Of a stretch of DNA of 64,000 nucleotides, positions 17,433 to 25,378 are shown piece by piece. The translations under genes and the position numbers were made by a program. Numbering within the stretch: position 1 is the first letter of the stretch; the number at the start of each line of letters is the position of its first letter. This DNA is from Acidimicrobiales bacterium (GTDB lineage: Bacteria > Actinomycetota > Acidimicrobiia > Acidimicrobiales > MedAcidi-G1): positions 33,872 to 97,871 of the forward strand of contig JAQWOV010000002.1 in the NCBI GenBank assembly GCA_029245675.1. Direction: 5' to 3'. The notes under the pieces are model-generated. The model had not been told where the DNA came from. It did no database searches and saw nothing but the letters and a program-made list of their open reading frames with translations.

Positions 17433-18872
17433 TCACTTAGAAATTTCCTCGTGGTAGTCCTCTTCAACGTTCACTTGCCAGATGTCATGTGTTGCTCCAT
17501 AAATGTTTTCAACAGAAAGCATGGCGGTGAGCATCGAATGGTCTTGGTTGTTGTATCGATGCATACCATTACGGCCTACGGGGTAAACGTTCTTTGCGTA
17601 CTGGTTGAGCCACGATCGAATTATTTCAACATTCTCTTGGTACTCGTTGTCGTACATCGGATAAGCCCGAGGCATACGTACTACATATCCGCCTTCTACT
17701 AATCCAGGTTCAACTAACCCAAGAACACCAAGTTCTTTGGTGGCTTTAGCTACGAGATCTTCGTCGTTGGAGTTCCAAAGGTCATCTCCTATATTCACGA
17801 AATATTCAAGCCCTAAACAGGTTCGTCCTTCTTTTACCAAATAGGGAGACCATTGACCGAAGTTCTGAACTCGACCTACTCGTACCTCTTCAGAATGTAT
17901 GTATATCCAGTTATCCGGAAACCCACTCGCTTCTGGAACGATTAGAGCAACAGTTAGAAAATCTCGGAAAGTAAGAGAAGCAGCGGCTCGTAAAGCTTCT
18001 TCAGAGGCCGGAGGGTTCATTGCCTGCAAAAGATGAGGGAGCGGCATAGAAGAAATGACAGAGTCAGCGTCAAATTCAACAGGTCCGTTAGGCGTGGCAA
18101 CTTTGACAGAAACAACTTTTCCGTCTTTGTGGGAAAAATGATTTACTTTGTGCTCAAAGAGCACTTGACTTCCTTGTTCGCTGACGAGGTCATGGCATTT
18201 TTCCCACATCATTCCTGGACCAAATTTTGGGTACTCGAACTCTTCGATCAAGCTAGTGATTTCTTTTTGGTTTCTCCTAGGAAGAACAGCATTAAGAATT
18301 GCCTTAAAAAGAGATAGATTTTTTATTCTTTGAGCTGCCCAGTCTGCTTGAAGCTCGTCGGCTGGAACCCCCCAAACTTTTTCAGTGTATGTTTTAAAGA
18401 ATTTCTTGTACAAACGCCAACCAAATCGACTAGCTGTCCACCCTTCAAAGTGTGTTTGATCTTTGGGGGGATTGATGCGAACCCATACATAAGAAAGTAC
18501 GCAAAGGATTGATTCCCAGATTCCGAGATTTCTAAGCGCATTAGTAGCTTTTAGCGGATAATCGTAAAACTTGCCACCATAATAAATGCGACTCATTCGT
18601 GGACGAAGAAGAAAATCGTCTTCGTCGAGTATCTCATGCCAAAGATCGGAAACCGCGGTAACTTTTGTGAAAAAACGATGCCCGCCGATATCAAAACGCC
18701 AACCTTCTCTCTGAGCGGTTCGGCTTATACCTCCTACGACAGTGTCCTCCTCCAGAATAGTTGCCGTCCCGCCGGCTTTACCTATCTGATAAGCGGCAGT
18801 CAAACCCGCAGGTCCAGCTCCCACAATTATTGATTTTGAGGTGCTTCTTGTGTTTTCGACTGGAGTTTCCAT
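17433..18872 (-). CDS. UGM-like FAD-dependent oxidoreductase
   Basis: A 479-residue flavoprotein. The N-terminal IIVGAGPAGLTAAYQ (about residues 15-29) is the dinucleotide-binding motif, followed by VVGGISRT and GGHRFFTK, which resemble the UDP-galactopyranose mutase/protoporphyrinogen oxidase superfamily. The C-terminal MPRAYPMYD and GRNGMHRYNNQDHSM are typical of an actinobacterial subgroup near surface glycan genes. It diverges from two polyprenyl-sugar-type glycosyltransferases with only 22 bp between starts, consistent with a role in cell-envelope carbohydrate, but the reaction is unknown. Confidence 0.75.
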   Translation of the reverse strand: METPVENTRSTSKSIIVGAGPAGLTAAYQIGKAGGTATILEEDTVVGGISRTAQREGWRFDIGGHRFFTKVTAVSDLWHEILDEDDFLLRPRMSRIYYGGKFYDYPLKATNALRNLGIWESILCVLSYVWVRINPPKDQTHFEGWTASRFGWRLYKKFFKTYTEKVWGVPADELQADWAAQRIKNLSLFKAILNAVLPRRNQKEITSLIEEFEYPKFGPGMMWEKCHDLVSEQGSQVLFEHKVNHFSHKDGKVVSVKVATPNGPVEFDADSVISSMPLPHLLQAMNPPASEEALRAAASLTFRDFLTVALIVPEASGFPDNWIYIHSEEVRVGRVQNFGQWSPYLVKEGRTCLGLEYFVNIGDDLWNSNDEDLVAKATKELGVLGLVEPGLVEGGYVVRMPRAYPMYDNEYQENVEIIRSWLNQYAKNVYPVGRNGMHRYNNQDHSMLTAMLSVENIYGATHDIWQVNVEEDYHEEISK

Positions 18873-18894
18873 ATCTCTATCCTAGAGGTTTTCA

Positions 18895-20475
18895 ATGATG
18901 TCAATGAGGCAAATGAAGTACCATAAAAGTATGAATTCAGAAGCCACGAAAAAATCAAGAGACTCTCTTTATTATGTTGCGGTTTCTGTTACTGCTGGAA
19001 TCGTACTTTTAAACGTTTTCCTCCGATTCTTTGCTGGCTCTCCCTTCTGGTTAGATGAAGCAATTTCTTCGTCAATAGCGGAAAAAGGCCCAGGTGGTTT
19101 AGTGGATGCTCTTCGCCATGATGGTCACCCGCCTTTGTATTATTTACTTCTTCATTGGTGGTCCATAATCGTTGGCGATTCTGATTTTGCACTAAGAGCT
19201 ATGTCGGGGGTCTTCTCAGTCTCTTCTTTGTTCCTTATTTACTGGTTTACTAAGAGATTTACGGATAAATGGTCAAGGTTGCTTGTAGTAGGTGTCTTAG
19301 CAAGTAGCCCTTTTGCAATTCGATATGCAACTGAAGTTCGAATGTACTCGTTACTGGTTTTACTTATATTGATCGCTCACCTTCTTATTGACAAGGCATG
19401 GAGAGAGTCAACACCTCGGAGGCTTTTTGCTGTTAGTTGCGTGACTTCAGCCTTGCTGTACACGCACTATTGGTCGTTATTCTTGGTTCTTTCTTTATGT
19501 TTGGTACTACTCATTGGGGTGCTTCGCGGTAAAGACGTAATTGTTCAAAAATCTAAGAAGTTACTTGTTGCCGTGATTGTCGGGGCAGCCTCTTTTCTTC
19601 CGTGGCTTCCTGTTTTTATGGAACAACTAGCTCATACTGGAACGCCGTGGTCAGACGCACCACGACCAACGGTGGTGCTGGCTTTAGCCTTGGAATCTTA
19701 TGGAGGGGGAAGAGGATCCGAGGCCTTGTTGGTAGCGATAGCAGTAGTCGCATTAGCCACATTGGGACTTTTCTCACGGAAACAAAGATTGGAAGAAGAA
19801 TCCGTAGTTGTCTTAGGCCAGACGCACCACGAATTCCTCAAGATTTCTGCAGCGATCGGAGTTTTAGCAATAATTCTTGGTGTATTAGTAAGCCTTATTT
19901 TTGATTCAGCTTTTCAGGGGAGGTATGGGGTCTTTGCATTTATACCTTTAGTTCTAGCGGTCGGAGTGGGCCTCAGTCAGCTTCCGCACCGAACCGGCAT
20001 AGTTTTATTAGTTGTACTCTCCCTAATATCGGTGGTTTCCGTAGCGCGAGAGTTATCAAGAGATAGAAGTCAGATTGGAGAAATAGCAGCGAGTATAGAG
20101 AAGAATGGAGTTGCTGGAGATTCGGTAGTTTTCTGCCCAGATCAACTAGCTCCGGCAGCACACCGAGTTTTAGGTAATGAGTTCAATCTTTATGCTTACC
20201 CCACTTTGGATAGTGGCGACACTGTTGACTGGTACGACTACGAACTTCGTAATACTAATTCTGATCCAAGCGAAGTAGCTGAAAGAATTCTCTCTCTTCA
20301 TATTTCGGAACAATCTCTTTGGCTTGTATGGGTAGACGGATATAAAACCTTCGGTTCGCAGTGTGGAGAGCTAGAAAGAGTGCTGGCGGCTTTCTCTTCG
20401 AGTAGCAAAGTCTTTGTTGGCGCAAATGGTGATGATTTTTATAACTCTGCGAATCTGACGAGATTCACGAAATGA
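18895..20475 (+). CDS. GT39/PMT-like membrane glycosyltransferase
   Basis: A 526-residue polytopic protein of the GT-C fold. A first transmembrane helix is followed by FWLDEAISS, carrying the Asp-Glu pair expected in the catalytic first outside loop, then GHPPLYYLLLHWW and ATEVRMYSLL, both typical of the PMT/ArnT-like GT39 clan. About ten more helices and a 110-residue outside C-terminus follow. It should move a sugar from a polyprenyl phosphate to an acceptor outside the membrane. The start uses AGAGG before paired ATGs. The next gene overlaps by ATGA, so they are translationally coupled. Confidence 0.8.
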   Translation: MMSMRQMKYHKSMNSEATKKSRDSLYYVAVSVTAGIVLLNVFLRFFAGSPFWLDEAISSSIAEKGPGGLVDALRHDGHPPLYYLLLHWWSIIVGDSDFALRAMSGVFSVSSLFLIYWFTKRFTDKWSRLLVVGVLASSPFAIRYATEVRMYSLLVLLILIAHLLIDKAWRESTPRRLFAVSCVTSALLYTHYWSLFLVLSLCLVLLIGVLRGKDVIVQKSKKLLVAVIVGAASFLPWLPVFMEQLAHTGTPWSDAPRPTVVLALALESYGGGRGSEALLVAIAVVALATLGLFSRKQRLEEESVVVLGQTHHEFLKISAAIGVLAIILGVLVSLIFDSAFQGRYGVFAFIPLVLAVGVGLSQLPHRTGIVLLVVLSLISVVSVARELSRDRSQIGEIAASIEKNGVAGDSVVFCPDQLAPAAHRVLGNEFNLYAYPTLDSGDTVDWYDYELRNTNSDPSEVAERILSLHISEQSLWLVWVDGYKTFGSQCGELERVLAAFSSSSKVFVGANGDDFYNSANLTRFTK

Positions 20476-21569
20476 AATTTACCAAAACTAGAAGATTTGA
20501 TAGAGATCTCATTTCAGTTTTCTTTGCTTGGTTCATTTCAAGAATAGTGGTTGTGTTAACGATGTGGATCACTGATTTATTTGGATCAAGTGAGACACGT
20601 GAGTTCAGTTCTCAAGGATTTCGGTTATGGGATGCCGGCTGGTACCAACAACTGATTTCGGGTACTTATACGGAGTTAGGCGAAGAAGCTTTCCGTTTCT
20701 TTCCAGGCTTTGTTCTTCTCGGGCGGTTGGTAAAACCTCTTCTTGGGGGAGATGAAGTATTGGCTTCGGTGTTGATAGCGAATCTCTTCTCTCTTTGCAT
20801 GTTTGCTGTTCTCTATCGACTAGTTGTAGTTGAGACAGGTAATGCCACTAGAGCGAAAATGGCAGTTTGGATTTTGGCGTTGTTTCCCTCAGCATTTGTT
20901 TTGGTTTGGGGTTACGCCGAAAGTTTGTTTATAACTCTGACGTTGATCGTTTTCTTGGCTCTAAAGAAACAAAATTGGAAAGTGGTGGCTCTTTTTGCCT
21001 GCTTAGCTGGTCTCACTAGACCTACAGGAGCGCTAATCGCAGTTGCTGTAGCAACTGCACCAGGGTTTTGGAACACGGCAAGCAACTTTAAAGGCCGTAT
21101 TGAACGTTTAACAGCTTTGATGGGCGGACCCTTGGGCGTGTTGGCTTTTCTTTTGTGGTCGAATGCTCAAAGTGGAAAAAAATGGGTTCCCTTTACTGTC
21201 CAGGAAGAATTTCGCGGCGGCTTTGTAGATCCGGTTCGAAGACTGATGTCAGGTGTTAGAGAAATTTTTACTTTAGACCCAGATGGGTTACATGTACTAT
21301 TTGCGTTTAGTTTTTTTCTTCTCTTAATAGTTGTTTGGAAGAATCTTCCTCGACACTATTTCTTTTACGCTTTAGTTTCTCTACTAGTAGCTGTGTCTGC
21401 TGAGAATTTGAACAGTTTGGAGCGTTATGTAATGGCATCGTTTCCGTATGTCATTGCACTAGCGATCTTTATCGATAAGAAGAAGATCCAGAAGGTGGCA
21501 TATCCACTGTCAGCGGTTTGCTTAGTTGCTTGTACAGTCGCTTCAGCTACGGGTAGATATGTACCATAA
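20472..21569 (+). CDS. PIG-V-like mannosyltransferase family protein
   Basis: A 365-residue polytopic protein. After the first helix come RLWDAGWYQQLISGTY and FRFFPGFVLLGRL, the arrangement seen in PIG-V/GPI mannosyltransferase 2-like bacterial proteins (WD-x-x-WY and FFP). ALFPSAFVLVWGYAESLF and AGLTRPTGAL are further family-like segments. Probably a lipid-linked sugar transferase acting with the overlapping upstream GT39-like gene. Donor and acceptor are unknown. It is the last plus-strand gene before the 744-bp gene-free region. Confidence 0.78.
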   Translation: MKFTKTRRFDRDLISVFFAWFISRIVVVLTMWITDLFGSSETREFSSQGFRLWDAGWYQQLISGTYTELGEEAFRFFPGFVLLGRLVKPLLGGDEVLASVLIANLFSLCMFAVLYRLVVVETGNATRAKMAVWILALFPSAFVLVWGYAESLFITLTLIVFLALKKQNWKVVALFACLAGLTRPTGALIAVAVATAPGFWNTASNFKGRIERLTALMGGPLGVLAFLLWSNAQSGKKWVPFTVQEEFRGGFVDPVRRLMSGVREIFTLDPDGLHVLFAFSFFLLLIVVWKNLPRHYFFYALVSLLVAVSAENLNSLERYVMASFPYVIALAIFIDKKKIQKVAYPLSAVCLVACTVASATGRYVP

Positions 21570-21574
21570 TAAAA

Positions 21575-21660
21575 GGTGGCTATAACGCGGAAACGACCCC
21601 AAGTAGCCTTCCGGCGAACCGGTTAACTCCTTGGAGTCGCTCCTAGCGTTGCGTGCCACC
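21575..21660 (-). ncRNA. 86-nt long hairpin element (3' module or double terminator)
   Basis: As minus-strand RNA this folds into one long arm: GGUGGC/GCCACC, then AACGC/GCGUU, GGAG/UUCC-type pairs, and CGACUCCAAG/CUUGGGGUCG (10 bp with one U-G pair), topped by CCGG-UUCG-CCGG. The 3' side is followed by UUUUAUU. The U-G pair would be a C-A mismatch on the other strand, so the minus strand is favoured. It may end a read-through form of the adjacent structured RNA, or stop transcription from both converging sides. It starts 5 bp after the glycosyltransferase stop. Confidence 0.55.
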
Positions 21661-21696
21661 GAATGAGAACTTCCTAAGAAGTACCATTCCTGAATA

Positions 21697-21716
21697 AAAA
21701 ACTCCGAAGAGTTTAT
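21697..21716 (-). terminator. Intrinsic terminator at the 3' end of the structured RNA
   Basis: On the minus strand AAACUC-UUCG-GAGUUU is followed by further U (six U in a row, then AUU). A UUCG loop closed by C-G plus a U-run is a good Rho-independent terminator. On the plus strand the same arms also give an A/T-rich tail, but the loop is CGAA, so minus-strand use is favoured. Confidence 0.65.
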
Positions 21717-22206
21717 TATCCGAACATAAATTCAACTTCTCGACAGGAGAAGAACTTATGTCTGGTAAACCGTAAACTCTCGAGAGAGCTAACTAACCGG
21801 ATTCTTTTGATACCGAAGCATCTCAAGAACCAGATTCGTTCGACACATCGAAACAAGATCCACTTAACTGTTTTTGTTGTCCGTCAACAACTTCACAGCT
21901 TCGTGCTGCAATTAAATGCAGATCCTGGATCGACTGAGGTGCTTATTGGTTAGAGATTAAAGTCCGAAGACTTTAACGTTCCGACCAACTCGACACCTCA
22001 GTGCCTACGGCTGACTTACTAATTCCCGAAGGAACCAGTGTGTCACGGTCCTCCCCAAACATTTAATGGAAACTTTCCCAAGAGTGTGACGGTCCTCCGC
22101 TGAAACCAGCTTTCGCTTTTTCCAGGGGTGGTGTCGGTCTCGTTGGTTCCGATAACCACGCTACGTTTGGCGTGAAAGCATCTTGCCTGATCTTTTCTTG
22201 CGAGTC
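21697..22206 (-). ncRNA. Candidate large structured RNA of about 510 nt
   Basis: This part of the 744-bp stretch has no credible reading frame but an unbroken series of hairpins. Read on the minus strand they carry C(UUCG)G tetraloops at 21705-21708, 21814-21817, 21965-21968 and 22027-22030, and a GAAA loop (22111-22114). The fifth UUCG, at 21615-21618, lies in the separate hairpin 21575-21660. Several helices contain G-U pairs that would be A-C mismatches on the plus strand: 22018-22039 (9 bp, two G-U) and 21809-21822. Longer arms are 21933-21941 with 21994-22002, enclosing two inner helices, and 21857-21862 with 21926-21931, enclosing a three-way junction. A terminator closes the 3' end. 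No RNase P, tmRNA or SRP RNA signature was found. Not recognised as a known class; a GOLLD/ROOL-like ornate RNA is one possibility. Confidence 0.68.
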
Positions 22207-22212
22207 AACCCA

Positions 22213-22242
22213 TTTTTAGGTATTCCACAGAACTTTCGTCAA
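22213..22242 (-). promoter_or_regulatory. Possible promoter of the structured RNA
   Basis: On the minus strand TTGACG (22242-22237) is followed after 18 bases by TAAAAA (22218-22213), which would place the start near 22206. The -35 is good, the -10 is weak. It is offered because it lies exactly where the hairpin series begins. Confidence 0.35.
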
Positions 22243-22313
22243 TTTCCCCAAAGATTTTCTCTCTTTCCACATCCTGTCCACAGAAAGGGATGAATTTTAA
22301 GGGTTATTTAACG

Positions 22314-22703
22314 TTAATTGGTTAGTAGGACTCCACTCAAAAGTGCACCAAGAGCTGTTAAAAGCCCGAGAGCACCCGTAGCCGCACGAACAGGAACAGA
22401 CTTTGTTCGACTGTGTATGAGAGCAGAGATGCCCGAAGCAGCCACTAAGAGTAATTTGATGAACAGCGTTATTTGGTATGCAGAGTCTTTGCTCGACAAT
22501 TCAATGTCAAAAATACCCCAAACTCCGGTAATCAAAGCCAGGAATAGAAAAGTCCAAGCAAAACGCCCGAATCTCTCAGCAGCTAGGCGAGGAGCATCGG
22601 GACTTATTTTACGGAGGACTGGTACGAGACTTACCATCAAGAGTTGTCCGCCGACCCAACCACAAATTGAAATGATGTGCAAAAAGATACGGACTGTGTT
22701 CAT
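22314..22703 (-). CDS. Four-helix CopD-like membrane protein
   Basis: A 129-residue protein with four predicted transmembrane segments (about residues 5-25, 48-66, 78-95 and 104-125). The N-terminal LHIISICGWVGGQLL has the His and Trp pattern of CopD-like and DUF2269-like small membrane proteins. Function is not established; copper or haem handling is only a family suggestion. Its start is 7 bp after the upstream GDPD gene's stop, so they are likely co-transcribed. Confidence 0.65.
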   Translation of the reverse strand: MNTVRIFLHIISICGWVGGQLLMVSLVPVLRKISPDAPRLAAERFGRFAWTFLFLALITGVWGIFDIELSSKDSAYQITLFIKLLLVAASGISALIHSRTKSVPVRAATGALGLLTALGALLSGVLLTN

Positions 22704-22710
22704 TTGCCAC

Positions 22711-23469
22711 TCAACTCCATAATTTTCTCTCTGTTAATATTTCTTTCAGCAGGACTGGTTTGTCTGTCATGATGCCGTCGACTCCAAGATCTATAAGTCT
22801 GTTCATTTCTGTTGGATCATCGATGGTCCAAACATGAACTTGAAGATTTTGTTCGTGAGCATTATTGACGAATCTTTTATCAACCAAAGTGATTCCACTT
22901 TGTTTAACAGGAACTTGAAGGCAATCGAAATAGAATTTTGGCTTACCTATACCAAAGTTTGAAGCTTTGAATCGTGCCACGCCTTGAGGCCCAGCAGAAA
23001 TACAAGCTTTTCCGTCCATGAGGGTTTGGAAATGCTTTATTCTACGATCAGAAAAAGAGCCGATGCAGACTCTATGTATTGCGTTGTGTTTCAGTAACAA
23101 ATTTGCAAGCGGCTCGACCACAGCATCGTGTTTCGGATCAATGTTTATGTTCAATTGTGGAAACTGTTCAAGAATTTCTTCAAACAAAGGTATTGGATCG
23201 CTTCCGCCAACACGGGCTTCTTCCACTTGCTTCCAAGTAAGTTCGGATATTAATCCAGTTGAATCAGTCACACGGTCAAGTTTTGTGTCATGGAAAGCTA
23301 TGACTATTCCATCTGCTGTGAGATGAACATCGGTTTCAATGTATTTGTAACCCATGTCAACCGCATGCTGAAAAGCTCGAAGTGTGTTTTCTGGCCAGTT
23401 CCCAGTCCCACCGCGGTGGGCAAATGCTAGGAACGGATCAGATCCGAAAAAAGAATGTTTATCACTCAC
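22711..23469 (-). CDS. Glycerophosphodiester phosphodiesterase
   Basis: A 252-residue GDPD enzyme that releases glycerol 3-phosphate from deacylated phospholipids. The catalytic AHRGG (residues 17-21) and PENTLRAF, the metal-binding ETDVHLTADG and FHDTKLDR, and the C-terminal VHVWTID and GVDGIMTDKP are all present. No signal peptide, so probably cytoplasmic. It is upstream of the CopD-like gene and diverges from pyruvate kinase. A second GDPD lies at 55970-56686. Confidence 0.92.
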   Translation of the reverse strand: MSDKHSFFGSDPFLAFAHRGGTGNWPENTLRAFQHAVDMGYKYIETDVHLTADGIVIAFHDTKLDRVTDSTGLISELTWKQVEEARVGGSDPIPLFEEILEQFPQLNINIDPKHDAVVEPLANLLLKHNAIHRVCIGSFSDRRIKHFQTLMDGKACISAGPQGVARFKASNFGIGKPKFYFDCLQVPVKQSGITLVDKRFVNNAHEQNLQVHVWTIDDPTEMNRLIDLGVDGIMTDKPVLLKEILTERKLWS

Positions 23470-23542
23470 GGGACAATACCTTACGCGAATTAGAGAAAAA
23501 GCGGTCAGTTAATCGCAGTTCAATAGATTTTGTTGCGGTAGC

Positions 23543-24985
23543 GTGGAAGCCGTGACTCGTAGAACAAAAATCATTGCAACTATAGGCCCTGCTTCAGAGT
23601 CTGAAGAGGTTTTGAGGGAGATGATTCAAGCAGGTATGGATATAGCTCGAATCGGATTAGCTCATGGCACCTACGAATTAGCTGAAGAACGAATACACAG
23701 AATTAGGAAGATCGCAGCAGAAGAAGGCAAGGCAGTAGGAATTTTGATAGATCTGCCCGGACCCAAGATACGGGTAGGGGATTTCGGTCAGGAACAATTG
23801 CAGCTTGAAGAAGGAAGTCAAGTTGATCTAGTTGTAGGAGCTCATAAAAGCACGGAAAGAAGGATCGAAGTTGACTATGACGATCTTTTAGATCATGTAA
23901 AAGAAGGATCAGAGTTAAATATCGGCGATGGAAGAGCAGTCCTGAGAGTCGATGAAGTCCTAGAGGATCGACTGAAATCTGTTGTGGTGCATGGGGGGAC
24001 GCTCTCTGGCCGACCCGGAGTTCACATACCGTCAGACCAACTTTCTTTAACTGCGCCAACTGCGGAAGACCTCGAAGCAGTTGAACGGTTTATCCCTTTA
24101 GGTATTGACATTTTGGCTTTATCTTTTGTTCGGACAGCAAATGATATAGAACGGTTGAACTTGGCTCCACATCCTGAAGGGCCTTTAGTAGTAGCGAAGA
24201 TTGAAACTCAAGCAGCCTTAGATGATTTGCCAGGAATAATAGATTCAGCAGGAGCAGTCATGGTTGCTCGAGGTGATCTTGGCCAAGAGTACGGGATAGA
24301 GGGCCTACCTATGCTTCAGAAAAACATCATAAAAGAATGCATCGCATCTGGCCGTCCTGCGATTACTGCAACTCAGATGCTAGAAAGCATGGTTGATTCT
24401 CCTGAGCCAACACGCGCAGAAGTCTCTGATGTCGCGAATGCGGTATGGGATGGTTCAAGCGCAGTGATGCTTTCCGGTGAAACCGCTATTGGATCAGATC
24501 CAGTAAACGTAATATCTACAATGAGTCGAATTGTTGCTCGTGCCGATCAGGAATTTGACCACCGTGGTTGGGCTAGTGACCTCGCTGAAATCCGATTAAC
24601 AAATAGAGATGCAGCAGAGACTTCAATAACTGATGCGATGACATTGGCTACTTCGCGCGCAGTTGTTGAGTTAGGTATCAAAACTATTGTTTGTATATCT
24701 GGTTCGGGTTTCACCGTTCGTTCTATGGCTCGATTTAGGCCGGCAGCTCGAATACTTGGCTTAAGTAGTGATGAGAGAACAGTTGGACAATTGTGTCTTA
24801 GCTGGGGAACCGAACCACGGTATTTGTCAGTTGAAGGAACTATTGATGATCGAGTTGTTGCAGCGTTACAGTTGGCTAGAGATAGTGGCGATCTTGAAGC
24901 CGGGCAGATGGTTGCTGTGCTCGCCGGAACTAGCGACTCGTCTAGATCAACAAACGTTTTACGAATAGAGCAAGTTCCTACTTAA
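23543..24985 (+). CDS. pyk: Pyruvate kinase with altered potassium site
   Basis: A 480-residue glycolytic enzyme making pyruvate and ATP from phosphoenolpyruvate. Core motifs are intact: KIETQ, MVARGDLG, TATQMLESM and MLSGETAIG, with a C-terminal allosteric-type domain. Two segments differ from the textbook form. The usual RxNFSHG is R36-IGLAHG (Asn to Gly, Ser to Ala), and the usual DTKGPEIR is D70-LPGPKIR, placing Lys75 at the position of rabbit Glu117 and Leu71 at Thr113. Leu113/Lys117 is the pattern of potassium-independent pyruvate kinases. The start is GTG. Convergent with a small membrane protein gene. Confidence 0.93.
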   Translation: MEAVTRRTKIIATIGPASESEEVLREMIQAGMDIARIGLAHGTYELAEERIHRIRKIAAEEGKAVGILIDLPGPKIRVGDFGQEQLQLEEGSQVDLVVGAHKSTERRIEVDYDDLLDHVKEGSELNIGDGRAVLRVDEVLEDRLKSVVVHGGTLSGRPGVHIPSDQLSLTAPTAEDLEAVERFIPLGIDILALSFVRTANDIERLNLAPHPEGPLVVAKIETQAALDDLPGIIDSAGAVMVARGDLGQEYGIEGLPMLQKNIIKECIASGRPAITATQMLESMVDSPEPTRAEVSDVANAVWDGSSAVMLSGETAIGSDPVNVISTMSRIVARADQEFDHRGWASDLAEIRLTNRDAAETSITDAMTLATSRAVVELGIKTIVCISGSGFTVRSMARFRPAARILGLSSDERTVGQLCLSWGTEPRYLSVEGTIDDRVVAALQLARDSGDLEAGQMVAVLAGTSDSSRSTNVLRIEQVPT

Positions 24986-25007
24986 CTTTCAGCACATTCT
25001 TAATGGT

Positions 25008-25322
25008 TCATTCGCAGTTAGGGTTTTTGTCGACAGGAATTTGAACTGTTTGTCCAAAAAGATCACAAGAACAAGTTTCTACACAATCTGTCAGTTGACC
25101 TCGTTGTTGCCATAAAGAAAAACTTAATCCCACAGCGAGAACGAGCAGCAAAGACCTAAAGACGACTTTTCGTACAACTCGAAAGATAAGCCAGGTCCCG
25201 ACAACAACCAAAGCTATTGCTGCGACGCTTAATCCTTTTAGAAGATCTGGATTCGCCCAAGAAGGCAATTCTCCTATCTCGGGTATAACAGAGAGGTCAA
25301 TAAAATTTAGAAGCATTTCCAC
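25008..25322 (-). CDS. Small membrane protein with Cys-rich tail, unknown
   Basis: A 104-residue protein with two closely spaced hydrophobic segments (about residues 30-46 and 52-68), a basic link between them (FRVVRKVVFR), and a C-terminal tail with four cysteines (DCVETCSCDLFG ... NCE). No family recognised. The Cys-rich tail, probably outside the membrane, could form disulfides. Converges with pyk (22 bp gap) and diverges from mobA. Confidence 0.55.
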   Translation of the reverse strand: MEMLLNFIDLSVIPEIGELPSWANPDLLKGLSVAAIALVVVGTWLIFRVVRKVVFRSLLLVLAVGLSFSLWQQRGQLTDCVETCSCDLFGQTVQIPVDKNPNCE

Positions 25323-25378
25323 ATAATAGATTGCTGAGCGTGTCTTGTGGGATATACGTCAAGAACTAGACTGCTGGC

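Noticed and set aside
22221..22282. Replication origin
   Set aside because: Three weak DnaA-like boxes are too few and no dnaA, dnaN or gidA-type gene lies nearby.
21570..22313. RNase P RNA, tmRNA or SRP RNA in the gene-free stretch
   Set aside because: I looked for the RNase P GAGGAAAGTCC core and ACAGAA partner, the tmRNA acceptor ends and ALAA-type tag codons, and the SRP GGTAAGC motif on both strands. None is present in a credible position.
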